From the NCBI GenBank assembly GCA_018857735.1, contig JABMCL010000979.1, positions 1,515,001-1,579,000 of the forward strand: a stretch of DNA of 64,000 nt, given 5' to 3'. The translations under genes were made by a program, and so were the position numbers. Shown piece after piece: positions 45,343 to 57,300 of the stretch (positions are counted from its first letter, which is position 1; every line of letters starts with the position of its first letter). Source of the stretch: Alviniconcha marisindica. Taxonomy: Eukaryota > Mollusca > Gastropoda > Provannidae. A model generated the notes under the pieces. It saw only the letters and a list, made by a program, of their open reading frames with translations, searched no databases and was not told the origin of the DNA.

Positions 45343-48300
45343 GTAAGTACCAATGCCTCCCCTTGTCGCCAACTTTTCCTGCATCTTCACCCCATCCCAC
45401 ATCTTCACAAACATTTGAATGAAACCCGTGTCCATGTGTCTCCGTGTTTATCAGCAATAGTACCCCCCTGCCCCTCCTCAGAGAATATGTCTTAATGGCG
45501 ACTCCAAGCTTAGATGCAAAAATGTAAGTCCACAGGAAAAAGTGTGGTCCAGTGGGTTTTATCCCAATCTATTTTCAACTCATAACGATTTCATTTTTGG
45601 GGTAAAATTAGCTGGCAGGTGAAAAAAATTATGCAGCAGGCAAGTAATTTTTTGGGTAAAATTAGCTGGCAGATGAAGAAAATAATGCAGCAAACAGATA
45701 ATGACTAAAGTAACCCAAATTCATTAACATTTTTTTTAGTTTTTTTTTGTTTTGCCAAACCTGTGAAGGCTATTTTCTTAAAGATGTATTAAGATTCCCA
45801 TCTTGCTTTTCAGTGGCTTAAGGTAAAGAATGTGTTGACACTCTCTTTGTTTTTCAGTGGCTACGGACAAAAAACATGGTGACACTTCTGTCTTGCTTTT
45901 CGTGTGTGCAGTGATTTTTTGTTATTGTTTTTTCTTCTTCTTTTTTCGATGGCTTCATGCAAGAAATATTTAAACAGTTTTATCTTCTTCTTTTCTCAGT
46001 GGCTTCAGATCGGCAGGGAGAACTCAACCCAGACCAGGATCTGAAGGTGTGTTGCGTCTCTTTCAGTCGTAATGTGTGATTGTACTGCTCTTACACAATG
46101 TCGGAGGGGATAGGATATGCTTTTGTAGTTCTGTCTCATATTGTGTTCCCATGTCCACATGGCTTTTGTTTTCTGATGTGACCTGACTCTTCTCACCTGG
46201 TCATTTTGGTCTGAGTTTGACCACCTGGTGGTCATGCACTTGGGGACAAAAGCAGATTATGGGGGAAGGGTTGGCAGTTTGAAAGTCCAACAGGTCTGTG
46301 GAACACATGAGGGACTTTTATATCAAGTTGGCTGCAATCAGATTCTCGGGGAGAGAATTTTGGCATAAATTGTATGCCATTCGTGAGTGTATGTCAGTTG
46401 TTAATTGCATTATGTGTTGGTGACAGTTGTCTGTGTGTTGATGTCATTGTGCATGTGTCAGTGTGTCACTTGTTAGTTTGTGTCACTTCAGTGTATGTGT
46501 GTGTGTATGTGATCATTTTGCATGTGTGTGCGTGTGTTGGTGGTCAGTGTGCATGTGTCAAGTGTCAGTGCGTGTGTGAGTTGCCATTGTGCATGTAGTT
46601 GTGTGTGCATGTCAGTGGTCAGCGTGCCTGTGTGTGTGTGTGAGTTGTCACTGTGCATGTGTCAGTGTATGTTTGCATGTGCAGTTGTGCGCATGTCAGT
46701 AGTCGAGATACATGCATCAGTCTGTCTGCGTGTACAGGTGTACACATCAGTAGTCAGTGAACATGTGTCGGGTGTCAGTCTGTGTGTCTGCATGTGCACT
46801 TGTCAGTAGTCAATGAACATGTGCCAGGTGTCAGTCTGCGTGTGCACATGTCAGTAGTCAGTGTACATGTGTCAGGTGTCAGTCTGTGTCTGCATGTGCA
46901 CATGTCAGTAGTCAATGCACATGTGTCAGGTGTCAGTCTGTGTCTGTGTATGCACATGTCAGTAGTCAGTGTACATGTGTCAGGTGTCAGTCTGCGTGTC
47001 TGAGTGTGCACATGTCAGTAGTGTACATGTGTCAGTCTATGTCTGGTGTCAGTCTGCGTGTGCAGTGTCAGTCTGTGTTTCCATGTGCACATCAGTAGTC
47101 AGTGTACACATGTCAGGTATCAATCTGGGTGTGTGCGTGCAGGTTGAGGAGACCCTGGAGGCAATATTCCAGCGGCTTGTCAGCTCTCAGGAAGACAGGG
47201 GGGGAGCCAAGCCGCTAGCGGTGGAGGGGGGGCACCACCAGCACCCCTGCGCCCTGGCGGCCCCACACAGCTGCTGCAACCCCCGCCCAGCCGTCAAGCA
47301 GGAGCTGGCCTGCCTGCAGCAGCAGCAAGGGAACCAGCTGGGGGGCTGCGTGTCCACCATGGCACACGTGCAGGTCTCCGCCAACACCCTCTCCCATCAC
47401 CACCCCCTGCAGCAAGCCCTCCCTTTGCCCACAGCCGTCTCCACCATGGCGACGGTGCCGGCCCTGTCCGGCAGCCACCACGGCGACCTGCACCTCCTGA
47501 CAGCAACGCCAGGGGTGCTGCACCACGGTGCCCTCCCCACCACCACGGTGTCCACCTCTCAGTCCCAGTTGACTCTGGCCACCTTCTCCCACATGCACCT
47601 GGCTGCCTCCTCCTCCTCCACCTCCTCCCCCTCCTCCTTGTCACTCCGGTCCATTCCGGCTTCAGTAGAATCTCAGCTCCCCCACCTGCGTCCATCGGCC
47701 CCTGTCAACGCCCCCTCACCGAGCGTGATTCCCTCATCCGTCAACCTCCTGACTGGCCTGGCCAGACCAGACCAGTACCCAGGGGTGGCCATCCTCCCGC
47801 CCGGATCCGTGCCTGTGGTGTCGCAGTCGTTTCCCTCGATGGTGGATTCGGGTCTCTTCAAACCGAGGGAGCAGGGCCTTTCCGCAGCTTTAAGCATGAC
47901 CACCACCACCAGCATGAACCATTCGGTGGTGTCCCTGCCCGGCCACCCTGGCTCTAGTGTTGTCCACTTGCACCCCTCAGGCCTCGTCGCGAAGGAAGAG
48001 GATGGGGCCCTCAGCAGCGTGGTCGTGTTCACTTCAGCTCACAACCCCAGTGTTCCCACCAGTCATTTCGGTTCCATTTCTCAGGTTGCTCACGCCCACA
48101 CCCAGCCCACACCCCTCCCTGGACCTTCGAAAGACATTCCTTTGTTTGCAGCTAACCCTTTGACTCACTGTGGCAACAACTCTGGTTGTGACGAGGCAGC
48201 AGGCTGTGCCGAGGAGAACGGCATTAGCGGCGGGGGTGACGGTGGCGGGGTGGTTGGCGTCGACGTGGTGGCGGGACTGACGGACGCGGGCGACAACTGT

Positions 48301-51300
48301 GATACCCTTGATGGCAGCTTCTCCTCTCTCCCCAGCACGGATCTCAACCTCGACCTGTTCCTCGACCTGCAGGACCTGGAGGACTGTGCGGCGGACCTGG
48401 CGGCTGCCACATCCTTGTCCCCGCCCCAGCTTCCCCCTTCCCCTTCCTCCCCTCTGGGCTCCTCCTCCTCCCTCCTCCCTCTCGCCACATCGTCCCCACT
48501 GATGGCAGGTAGGGACATGAACATTGGCACCAGCAGCAGTAGCATCATCCCCGCCAGCCACCACAACCATCACCACCAGCACCACCACCACCAACACACC
48601 CTGGACGTCATGTCCGGCAGCTACTTGAACAACTCAGCCAGTCCCAATGCTCAACTGTCTCAAAGTCTTTCCGGTGACGACGACAACAGCAAGCAGGCTT
48701 TCCCGCCAGGGTGCGTGTGGGAAGGATCAATGACCCCCCAGCACCTGACGGATGCCTCGCTGTCTCCCCCTCCCAGCCAAACCCCCCACCATGATGTGAT
48801 AGCCCACCACCTGGGCGTGCTGAACAGCTGTGGGGTGAAGGTGGTGGACATTGGCAGTTTTCTCCTTCAGCAACCCCAGGGCTGCACGAAAAACAGCAGC
48901 AGCAGCAGTGCGCCCTCTGCCAACAGTGCCAATATCTGTGATTTCTCTCCCGAGTGGGCCTACGCTCAGGTAATTATTCACTTTTTCTTGAGCACAATGC
49001 TGTGTCTAAAATGATGTCCTACCCTCAGGAAACTTCACTCTCCCGGCGTAAGAAAACACTCAAATTATCTTTCCTGTTATATCGTCAGTTGGGGCATATC
49101 TACTAAATGCTGATAGTGTTATTATACTGTTAAGAGTAAATTCAGTAATTAACGTGTGCCACTGTAAAGTCTTGCTGTGTGACTGTGAGCAGAGCAAGGA
49201 TGTGGAGGAAAGTGACCCAGAGGTCCTGGACTTGCTAGTTTTAAAACAGTTTATGTTCTCACCACCAGGTGTTTTGGATGCCAGCAAACTTAAAACTTGA
49301 GGGAAAGTTACAGTATATATCTTCACAGTGTGCCAGAGGGTAGTAAATGATTTAAAACTGTTTCATGGAGTTAAGATTATGTAGTTTTGCTTTCATGTTC
49401 AGTACTTACAGTTACAATGGTGCAGGGGAAAAAATGGTGTTACAAGGTTCATGTTAACCGATAATTTCTGGTGTTTTGCGGGTTAAGATCAGCATATACC
49501 AGGGAGAAAATCAGCGTTCAGTCAGACCACTGTTATTTTGTTTGACCAAAACTAATCATTTTTTTTTTTTAAAGCACACACACAGTGTCTGGCATGGTGT
49601 GTGTGCGTGCATGTGTGTGTTTTATAGACAGGAAACATAGCAGGGTGGTTGCTAGTAGCACTGTAGTACTAGTACAGACAGCCATGTACCTGAACAGTTA
49701 CAGCAATTGTCTGACCGGTTTCTGTGAACCATTTTCACCACCTTTTAAGGATCACACCGGTTTGAAAAAATGCCTAGCGCATGTTGATAATAGTAGAGCT
49801 CTAACGCTAGGTAGGACTTAAGAGGCCCCAGGTGATGCTGATGTTGACTGTGTGTTGTGCGAGTCTGTTATAAAAAAAATGTTTAGTGTTAACTTGACTA
49901 TGTACAAGAATCATCTCAGTATGATCCATCAGTTGTGGATGCCAGTGTCTGATGATTGATAACTTGACTTTGGATGCTTATGGAGCAACACATTTTTACA
50001 GCGTGTCTCCGGCCTATACCTGTTTGATGGCCAGTACCTGTATTTTGATGCCTATGACTCTATGAGTAGAACTAGAAGACCCTTGTGGAAGTGCAGTCTG
50101 TCAGCTAGTTTTGTGCTTGATACAAACTGGCACAAAAACCATGGTGGCTGACATGTGGTGCTGTCTGTTGGCTGCCTTTGTGTTTGATGGATGTTGTTTT
50201 GATGTCTGCAGTTATACAATGACCCAGGTGGATGACACGCAGTGCAGTTTGTTGGCTGCCTTTGTGTTTGATGGATTTGTTTTTATGTCTACAGTTATAC
50301 AGTGACCCAGGTGGATGACACGCAGTGCAATTTCTTGGCTGCCTTTGTGTTTGATGGCTGTTATTTTGATGTCTGTTTTTATACAATAACCCTGGTGGAT
50401 GACATGCAGTGCAGTCTGTTGGCTGCCTTTGTGTTTGATGGATGTTGTTTTGATGTCTACAGAATTATACAGTGTCCCTGGTGGATGACATATGATGCAG
50501 TTTGTTGGCTGCGTTTGTGTTCGGTGGATGTTATTTTGATGTCACAATAACCCTGGTGGAGGACACTCAGTACAGTCTGTTGGCTGCCTTTGTGTTTGAT
50601 GGATGTTACTTCGATGTCTACAGAGTAGCACAGTCACCCTGGTGGCACTGCCTTTGTGTTTGATGACTGTTTTTTTATGTCAAAATGACCCTGGTGGATT
50701 ACCTGTAGTGCAGTCTGTTGGTTGCCTTTGTGTCTGATGGATGTGTTTTTGATGTCATGCTGACCCTGGCACCAGACATGTATTGCAGCCTGTCGGTTGC
50801 GTTTATGTTTGAATGATGTCACCTTGATATTTTGATGTCTACAGAGTAACACAAAGGTCCTGGTGGCTGGCCCCTGGTGTAATGTGACGGCTGTCTACAC
50901 CTGCGTGTTTGACGACAAGCATGTGGCAGCCACCCTGATCCAGCCTGGTGTGCTGCGCTGCTTCACACCTGGTAATGGAGGCTCACCTGATGGAAGTCAG
51001 CCTGTTTTTTGACTTGACTAATAAAATGTTGGGCATCAGTCTCAGTATCTGTCACATTTTTTCTGCCCAATGATTCCATCCCAGTGACCAGTGAATATTT
51101 TTACTTTTTTGGGGGGGTTGGAGGGGGGAAGATTTCTGTGACAACCTTCTTGTAAATGTAAGAGTAACCTGTCAATTTGAAAGAATTTTTCTACAGCCAT
51201 GGCCCATGTGTTAGTTAGCCATCACAGTGTTGGTGGGAAGGCATGAACGTACCTCTGTTCTTTGCTGACAGAGTGTTCTGCCCGAAACATGCCTTCTTCC

Positions 51301-54300
51301 TTTGTTCTGTTTCATCTTACTTTCTCCTTTTCATTCTGTCGTCTTTTAGTGACCTTCACTTTCTTTAAACTTCTTGACCCCTTCAGCCCAACATGCAGTC
51401 GCAGTTCCTGTGAGGCGCACAGGGAAAGAACTGAACACTAACCGGGTGGTGTGTTTTCCAGACCACAAGGCTGGGCGTGTCAGCTTGAAGGTGGCACAGG
51501 ACGGGCAGGTCATCTCCAACAGCCCGGTGTTTGAATTCCGTGACAGCAGCCAGCCTAGCAGCAACCCGCAGCCTGAACCACCTATGTCGGCGCAGACCGA
51601 CTGGTTTGACACCAGTGGTGAGTACAGTGTTTGTGCCCGCTATGTGACTGGTTTGACACCAGTGGTGAGTACAGTGTTTGTGCCCGCTGTGACTGGTTTG
51701 ACACCAGTGGTGAGTACAGTGTTTGTGCCCTGTGACTGGTTTGACACCAGTGGTGAGTACAGTGTTTGTGCCACGTGCTGGTTTGACACCAGTAGTATGG
51801 TGCCATGTCTGGTTTGACACCAGTGTGAGTAGGTTTGTGCCCACTAGTGACTGGTTTGACACCAGTGTGAGTACAGTGTTTGTGCCCTTGTGACTGGTTT
51901 GACACCAGTGGTGAGTACAGTGTTTGTGCCCACTATGTGACTGGTTTGACACCAGTGGTGAGTACAGTGTTTGTGCACACGGTGACTGGTTTGACACCAA
52001 TGGTGAGTACAGTGTTTGTGCCCGCTGTGTGACTGGTTTGACACCAGTGGTGAGTAGCGTTTGTGCCCACTACGTGACTGGTTTTGACACCAGTCGTGAG
52101 TAGAGTGTTTGTGCCAGCTGTGTGTCTGGTTTTGACACCAGTCATGAGTACAGTTTGTGCCTGCTACATAACTGGTTTGACACCAGTGTCATGTGAATAA
52201 AGGCTTTGTGCACACAAGATGAATAGTTTGATACTAGTGGTGAGTGAAAAGAAATGTGCCTACAAGGTTTGACACCAGGGGTGATTTTGTGCACAAAAGA
52301 TGACTGGTTTGACACCAGTATCACTTGAGGGAAGTCTTTGTGCCTACAAGATGTCTTGTAGATCTTCAAGATGGTTTGACACCAGTGGTGAGTGGACATT
52401 TTTTGGCCAAAAGATCACTTGTTTGACACTAGTGTCGCATGAGCAAAGTCTTTGTGCCCTCAGGGTGACTGGTTTGACACCAGAGATTGGTAAAATGTTG
52501 TGCCCTCTGGGTGACTGGTTTGACACCAGAGATTGGTAAAAGGTTTTTTAAAAAATTTTTTTGGCCCCACATTTGTGCCCACATGGTGACTGGTTTGACA
52601 CCAGAGATTGGTAAAATGTTGTGCCCACAGGGTGACAGCTATGACACCAGTGGTGAGCAGATTCTTTGTATCCACAAAGTAAACAGTTTGGCAGCAAGGG
52701 TGAGTATATTCTTCATTGCCCTCGAGGTGACCAGTTTGACACCAGTGACACGTCAGTAATTTCTTTCTGCCCACAGGGTAACGGGTTTGACTCCAGCCAC
52801 ACCAATCCTGCCACTTGGGTGTGGATTGCACTGTCTTGGTGCGTAGTGTGTCATTGATGTGGGTGTGACGTTGCTGTTGCTGTGCTGCAGGTGCACACCT
52901 GAAGCAGCTGCTGCTGGAGAGGCTGGGGGAGCTGGAGCGTCGCTTTATCTCAGGGGAAAAATCCTCCTCTCTTTGCTCAACACAGGTAGGCAACACCTCT
53001 GCTCTCCCGCTACTGGGTGGTGGGGGAGGGGCAGTGTTCCTTCTAGAATTGATGGATTCTGTCTTTTTCTCTCTCTCTCTTTCTCTTTCTTCTCCATCTC
53101 TCTCTCTCTTCCCATCTCTCTCTCCCTTCTCTCTCTTGATATATTCTCTCTGTCTCTCTCTTCCCATCTCTCTCTCTCCCTTCTCTCTCTTGATATATTC
53201 TCTCTCCCTCTCTCTCTTCCCATCTCTCTCTCCCTTCTTTCTCTTGATATATTCTCTCCGTCTCTCTTCCCATCTCTCTCTCTCCCTTCTCTCTCTGGCT
53301 ATATTCTCTCTCTCTCTCTTTTTTTGTTCTTTTTTTCTTTTCTTCTTCTTGTTTTGTTGTCTTTTTTGTTTTTAGTTGAACTTGGCATTTGTCACAGTGG
53401 TGCTGAGCTGTAGTTTAGCATCCGACCATGCGATAGACTGTTAAGTTGAGAGTCCTGTGTCAGGATGTAGAGTTGCAACTCGGTGGGACTTATTCTTGGT
53501 CAGGCCTTCAGATATTCTCTCATCGTTACTGCAATGTGGGTGCCTTGCATGTGGCCACATGTGCTTTATTTCCTGCGACAGAACTTCATATCAGCATGTA
53601 GAGTTGCATCTCAGTGTGCCTCATTCATGGTACGGTCTTCAGATATTCTCTCCTTGTTACTGCATTGTCGGTGCCTTGCATGTGACCACTTTTACTTTAT
53701 TCCTTGTGGCAGAACTTGAGAGTCATATATCAGCATGTAGAGTTGCATCTCAGTGTGCCTCATTCATGGTATGGTCTTGAGATATTCTCTCCTTGTTACT
53801 GCAGCCCTGACATAACCCTATGTGGTTGACTAATGTTACTGTAGTGTTGGTGCCTTGCATGTGACCACTGGTACTTTATTCACTAATGTCGGTGCCTTGC
53901 ATGGGACCACTGGTACTTTATTCTCTGGTGTCGGTGCCTTGCATGTGACCACTGGTACTTTATTGTCTAGTGTCGGTGCCTTGCATGTGACCACTGGTAC
54001 TTTATTCACTAATGTCGATGCCTTGCATGGGACCACTGGTACTTTATTCTCTAGTGTCGGTGCCTTGCATGTGACCACTGGTACTTTATTCACTAATGTC
54101 GGTGCTTTGCATGTGACCACTGGTACTTTATTCACTAGTGTCAGTGCCTTGCATGTGACCACTGCTACTTTATTCTCTAGTGTCAGTGCCTTGCATGGGA
54201 CCACTGGTACTTTGGGTGTTGGTGCCTTGCATGTGACCACTGGTACTTTATTCTCTAGTGTCGGTGCCCTGCGTGTATTCTGTAGTGTTGGTGCCTTGCA

Positions 54301-57300
54301 TGGGACCACTGGTACTTTATTCTCTAGTGTCGGTGCCTTGCATGTATTCTCTAGTGTCGGTGCCTTGCATGTATTCTCTAGTGTTGGTGCCTTGCATGTG
54401 ACCACTGGTACTTTATTCCCTGTGGCAGAACTTAAGCGTAGAGTCCCCGGAGGCCAGCCTCCTGGCGCACGTGGAGCTGCTGATGAAGCAGCAGTGGAGC
54501 ACGGATCACCTGTACCCCAAGGCAGGGCTCAACGGGTTGACGCTTCTCCACCTGGCCTCCGCTCAGGGCTACGCCAAGCTCATCAGCGCTCTCATCAGGT
54601 GGAGGTAAGCCCTGATGCCTTGGGTGGGGTTTGGTGCTCTGCATCTTTGGTACATATTGTTGTTGTTGGGGAGGGGGGAGACTTTTTTGTTTGCTTTGGT
54701 TTTGAATTTTTTTTTTCTTCTCTGTTTTGTTGTTGTTCTGTTACTTTGATTTTTTAGTTGTTGTTGCTTTTTTTTCTCCATTGTTCTTTCCTATCCTGAG
54801 GTGACTGTGTTTGGTTGACGGGCCATCAAAGTCCAAGAATAACTTTTATGTTTTTTTGTATATTGTGTCCTCTGTTCTTTCTTTCTTTCTTTCTCTCTAC
54901 TTTGTGCATACACCCAGAAATGATGTATGCAAAGGGATAGCTCGGTGGTAGAGCGACAGACTCATCATCGAGTCCTGGCAGGAGCGGTGGGAGAATTTTC
55001 TTCTCCAGGGTCAGCTTTCTGTGCTGACTTATTTCGGTATCCATTCCATCCCGGAAACTGGCCATCGGTTTGCTTCAGTCTTCCTTCTGTTTACAAACCT
55101 GGGGAAGGCTGAGTCGTGTTTTCTGTGTTTTGTTGCAGGAGTTGTAACTCCAGTCCAGCCCTGGAGTACGAAGTGGACGCCCACAGCGTTGACAACCAGG
55201 CCTGCACTCCTCTTGTGAGACTTTGTTGCATGATTTTTTGCTATACTTTTTTTTAAATATTGGCTCCAGGTAGATGCTGATGGGGACTGAAATCCTTGAG
55301 AAGGGAGGTGGGCCGGTAGTGGTGTAGTCTGTAAATTTGTGTAGTCCGTAAATTTAACAACCCTTTCAAGTTTGAACTTGATCAGATACAAATTTACTAA
55401 GAAATGAACCTTTAGCTTCATCTGTTCCAGCAAGATTATGTTGCTGATTGGCATGTCTTCAAGGGGTGTTGATGTATTTGTTCCCTTGTGTCTCAAAAAA
55501 CTTCAAGGTTAGATGTTACAGGAACAGAAGTTAAACATGGTTTTGGGGAGTGAGGGGTGGGGGAAGGTGGGGGGACATTATTTAAGCACAGCCTTCTAAC
55601 CTTTGTATGCTTATAACCTCTGTTGGGCTGTACCCAATCATGCCAGTTGTGGTGACTTTTCTTCAAGGTCACAGAGGTGAAATTGCGCAGCGAATTGACT
55701 CAGATAAGTTCATGTCCAGTCAGGTTTTAACTCTTTCTGTATGGTCATGTGCAAAGACAGTATAAGAAAATCAAGATATTGCCAATTTGTTTTTGTTCTT
55801 GCCAGTTTGCTTGATCTTGGCCTGCTTTCAAGATCATTTGCCCAGATATAACCATCACTGCTGACTGGGCATAAAAAAAATCCAACTTTCTTCCTTCCTT
55901 TCAAGATCATGAGAGAGTCAGTCGCAACCAGTAGTTGTAGTTTTCTGTTCCAAATGTGAGTCATCTGAAACACTTGCTTCGCTTGTCATCCTTATTTTAG
56001 GGACCAGACTTGAAATATTGGAATCAGCAAACAAAGGGAGTTAAGCAAATCAGCACTCAGAAGATGTCACACAAACACAGCAACAAAGACCTGAGTCACC
56101 TACAGCGGCTCTCGTCAGGCATGCCACCAAATCCAAAACACATAAATACCACCACAGGCATATCCTCAGGTATTAATATATATCCGGCTTAAATTTCCTT
56201 GATAATGAATTTTCATGACTCTTTTTAGTCATTGTGCCTTCACTCATTGCCCTGCGGTGTGTTCAGATGTGGGCGTGTGCCAAGGGACAGATTGACGCGG
56301 CGCTCACTCTCTACCACTGGAACGGGGGCGCCCTGGGCGTGTGCAACAAGGACGGGCAGCTTCCGCTGGCGCTGGCGCGACAGCGGGGACACCACAACCT
56401 GGCTGCCCAGGTGGAGCAGCTGGAGCAGGCCCACTTCAAAACCCCAGCCCCTGCACCCGCCAAGGTCAGTGTCGGCCACACGCCCTCCTCCCCAACAATT
56501 TAAAGTCCATCAGTAGCCTGCGGTCAGTCATACGACTAGAGTGCGGTGGGTCTGCTCAGAAGCAGAGAACAGAGCACTCATCTTGAGATGAGGCGTTCGA
56601 CAGTTGTTCATATAAATAAATAAAATGTTGAAATCAAAAAGCCTGTGCTTTTGTCTCGTGTTACTGGGCTCAAAATTATGTTCTCATACTTCTTCTGGAT
56701 CGTGGTTGTAGATGTGTGACCCATGAGGATAAATTTTTCTGTCTAAACCCACACCACCGAGGATTGTCACAGCATCAGCCAAAGCCCACGCCTGCCAATC
56801 TTCGTCAGTCAAAACCCAACATGCACTCAGTTTTATCAGTCAATACCCATGTCCATCAAGCTTTGTCAGACAAAACCTACATTTTTGTGAGCCAAAACTC
56901 ACATTCCAAAAGTTTTGTCATTCAGAATGTGCACCTGTCAAGTTCTGTCAGACAAAACCCACACTTATGAAGATTTCTTGGTAAAACTTCAAACTCATCA
57001 AGTTTTTTCAGTCAAACCCAAAGTTATCAAGCCTTTTAAGTCAAAACTCACATTCACCAAGATTTGTCAGTCAAATTTGCAACCACCAAGGTTTGCCAGT
57101 CAAAGCTGCTCGCACCAAGGTCTGCGTCAGCCAGAAATGAATTCTCTAAGTTTACTGTGAGCCACTGCATGCTGATGTTGAAAAATCAGACGCTACATTT
57201 AGCACAGAGTCCGCAACTTCTTTCACCGGCCCTCGTTGCCGTTCAACCCGCATGCTATCCTTACCTGGGTCAAACTGCTCTTCAGATTCGCTGTCAGAAC

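Noticed and set aside
46969..47142. Upstream extension of the large CAMTA exon 7 frame
   Set aside because: The text is the TG-rich array; a phase-0 acceptor ends at 47142 and fits exon 6 exactly.
51383..52000. 205-codon minus-strand frame antisense to CAMTA exon 9
   Set aside because: It is the reverse of the donor-border array and an overlapping exon; repetitive and unsupported.
53855..54757. 300-codon plus-strand open frame
   Set aside because: The first two thirds is a minisatellite; the last part overlaps CAMTA exon 11 in the wrong frame.
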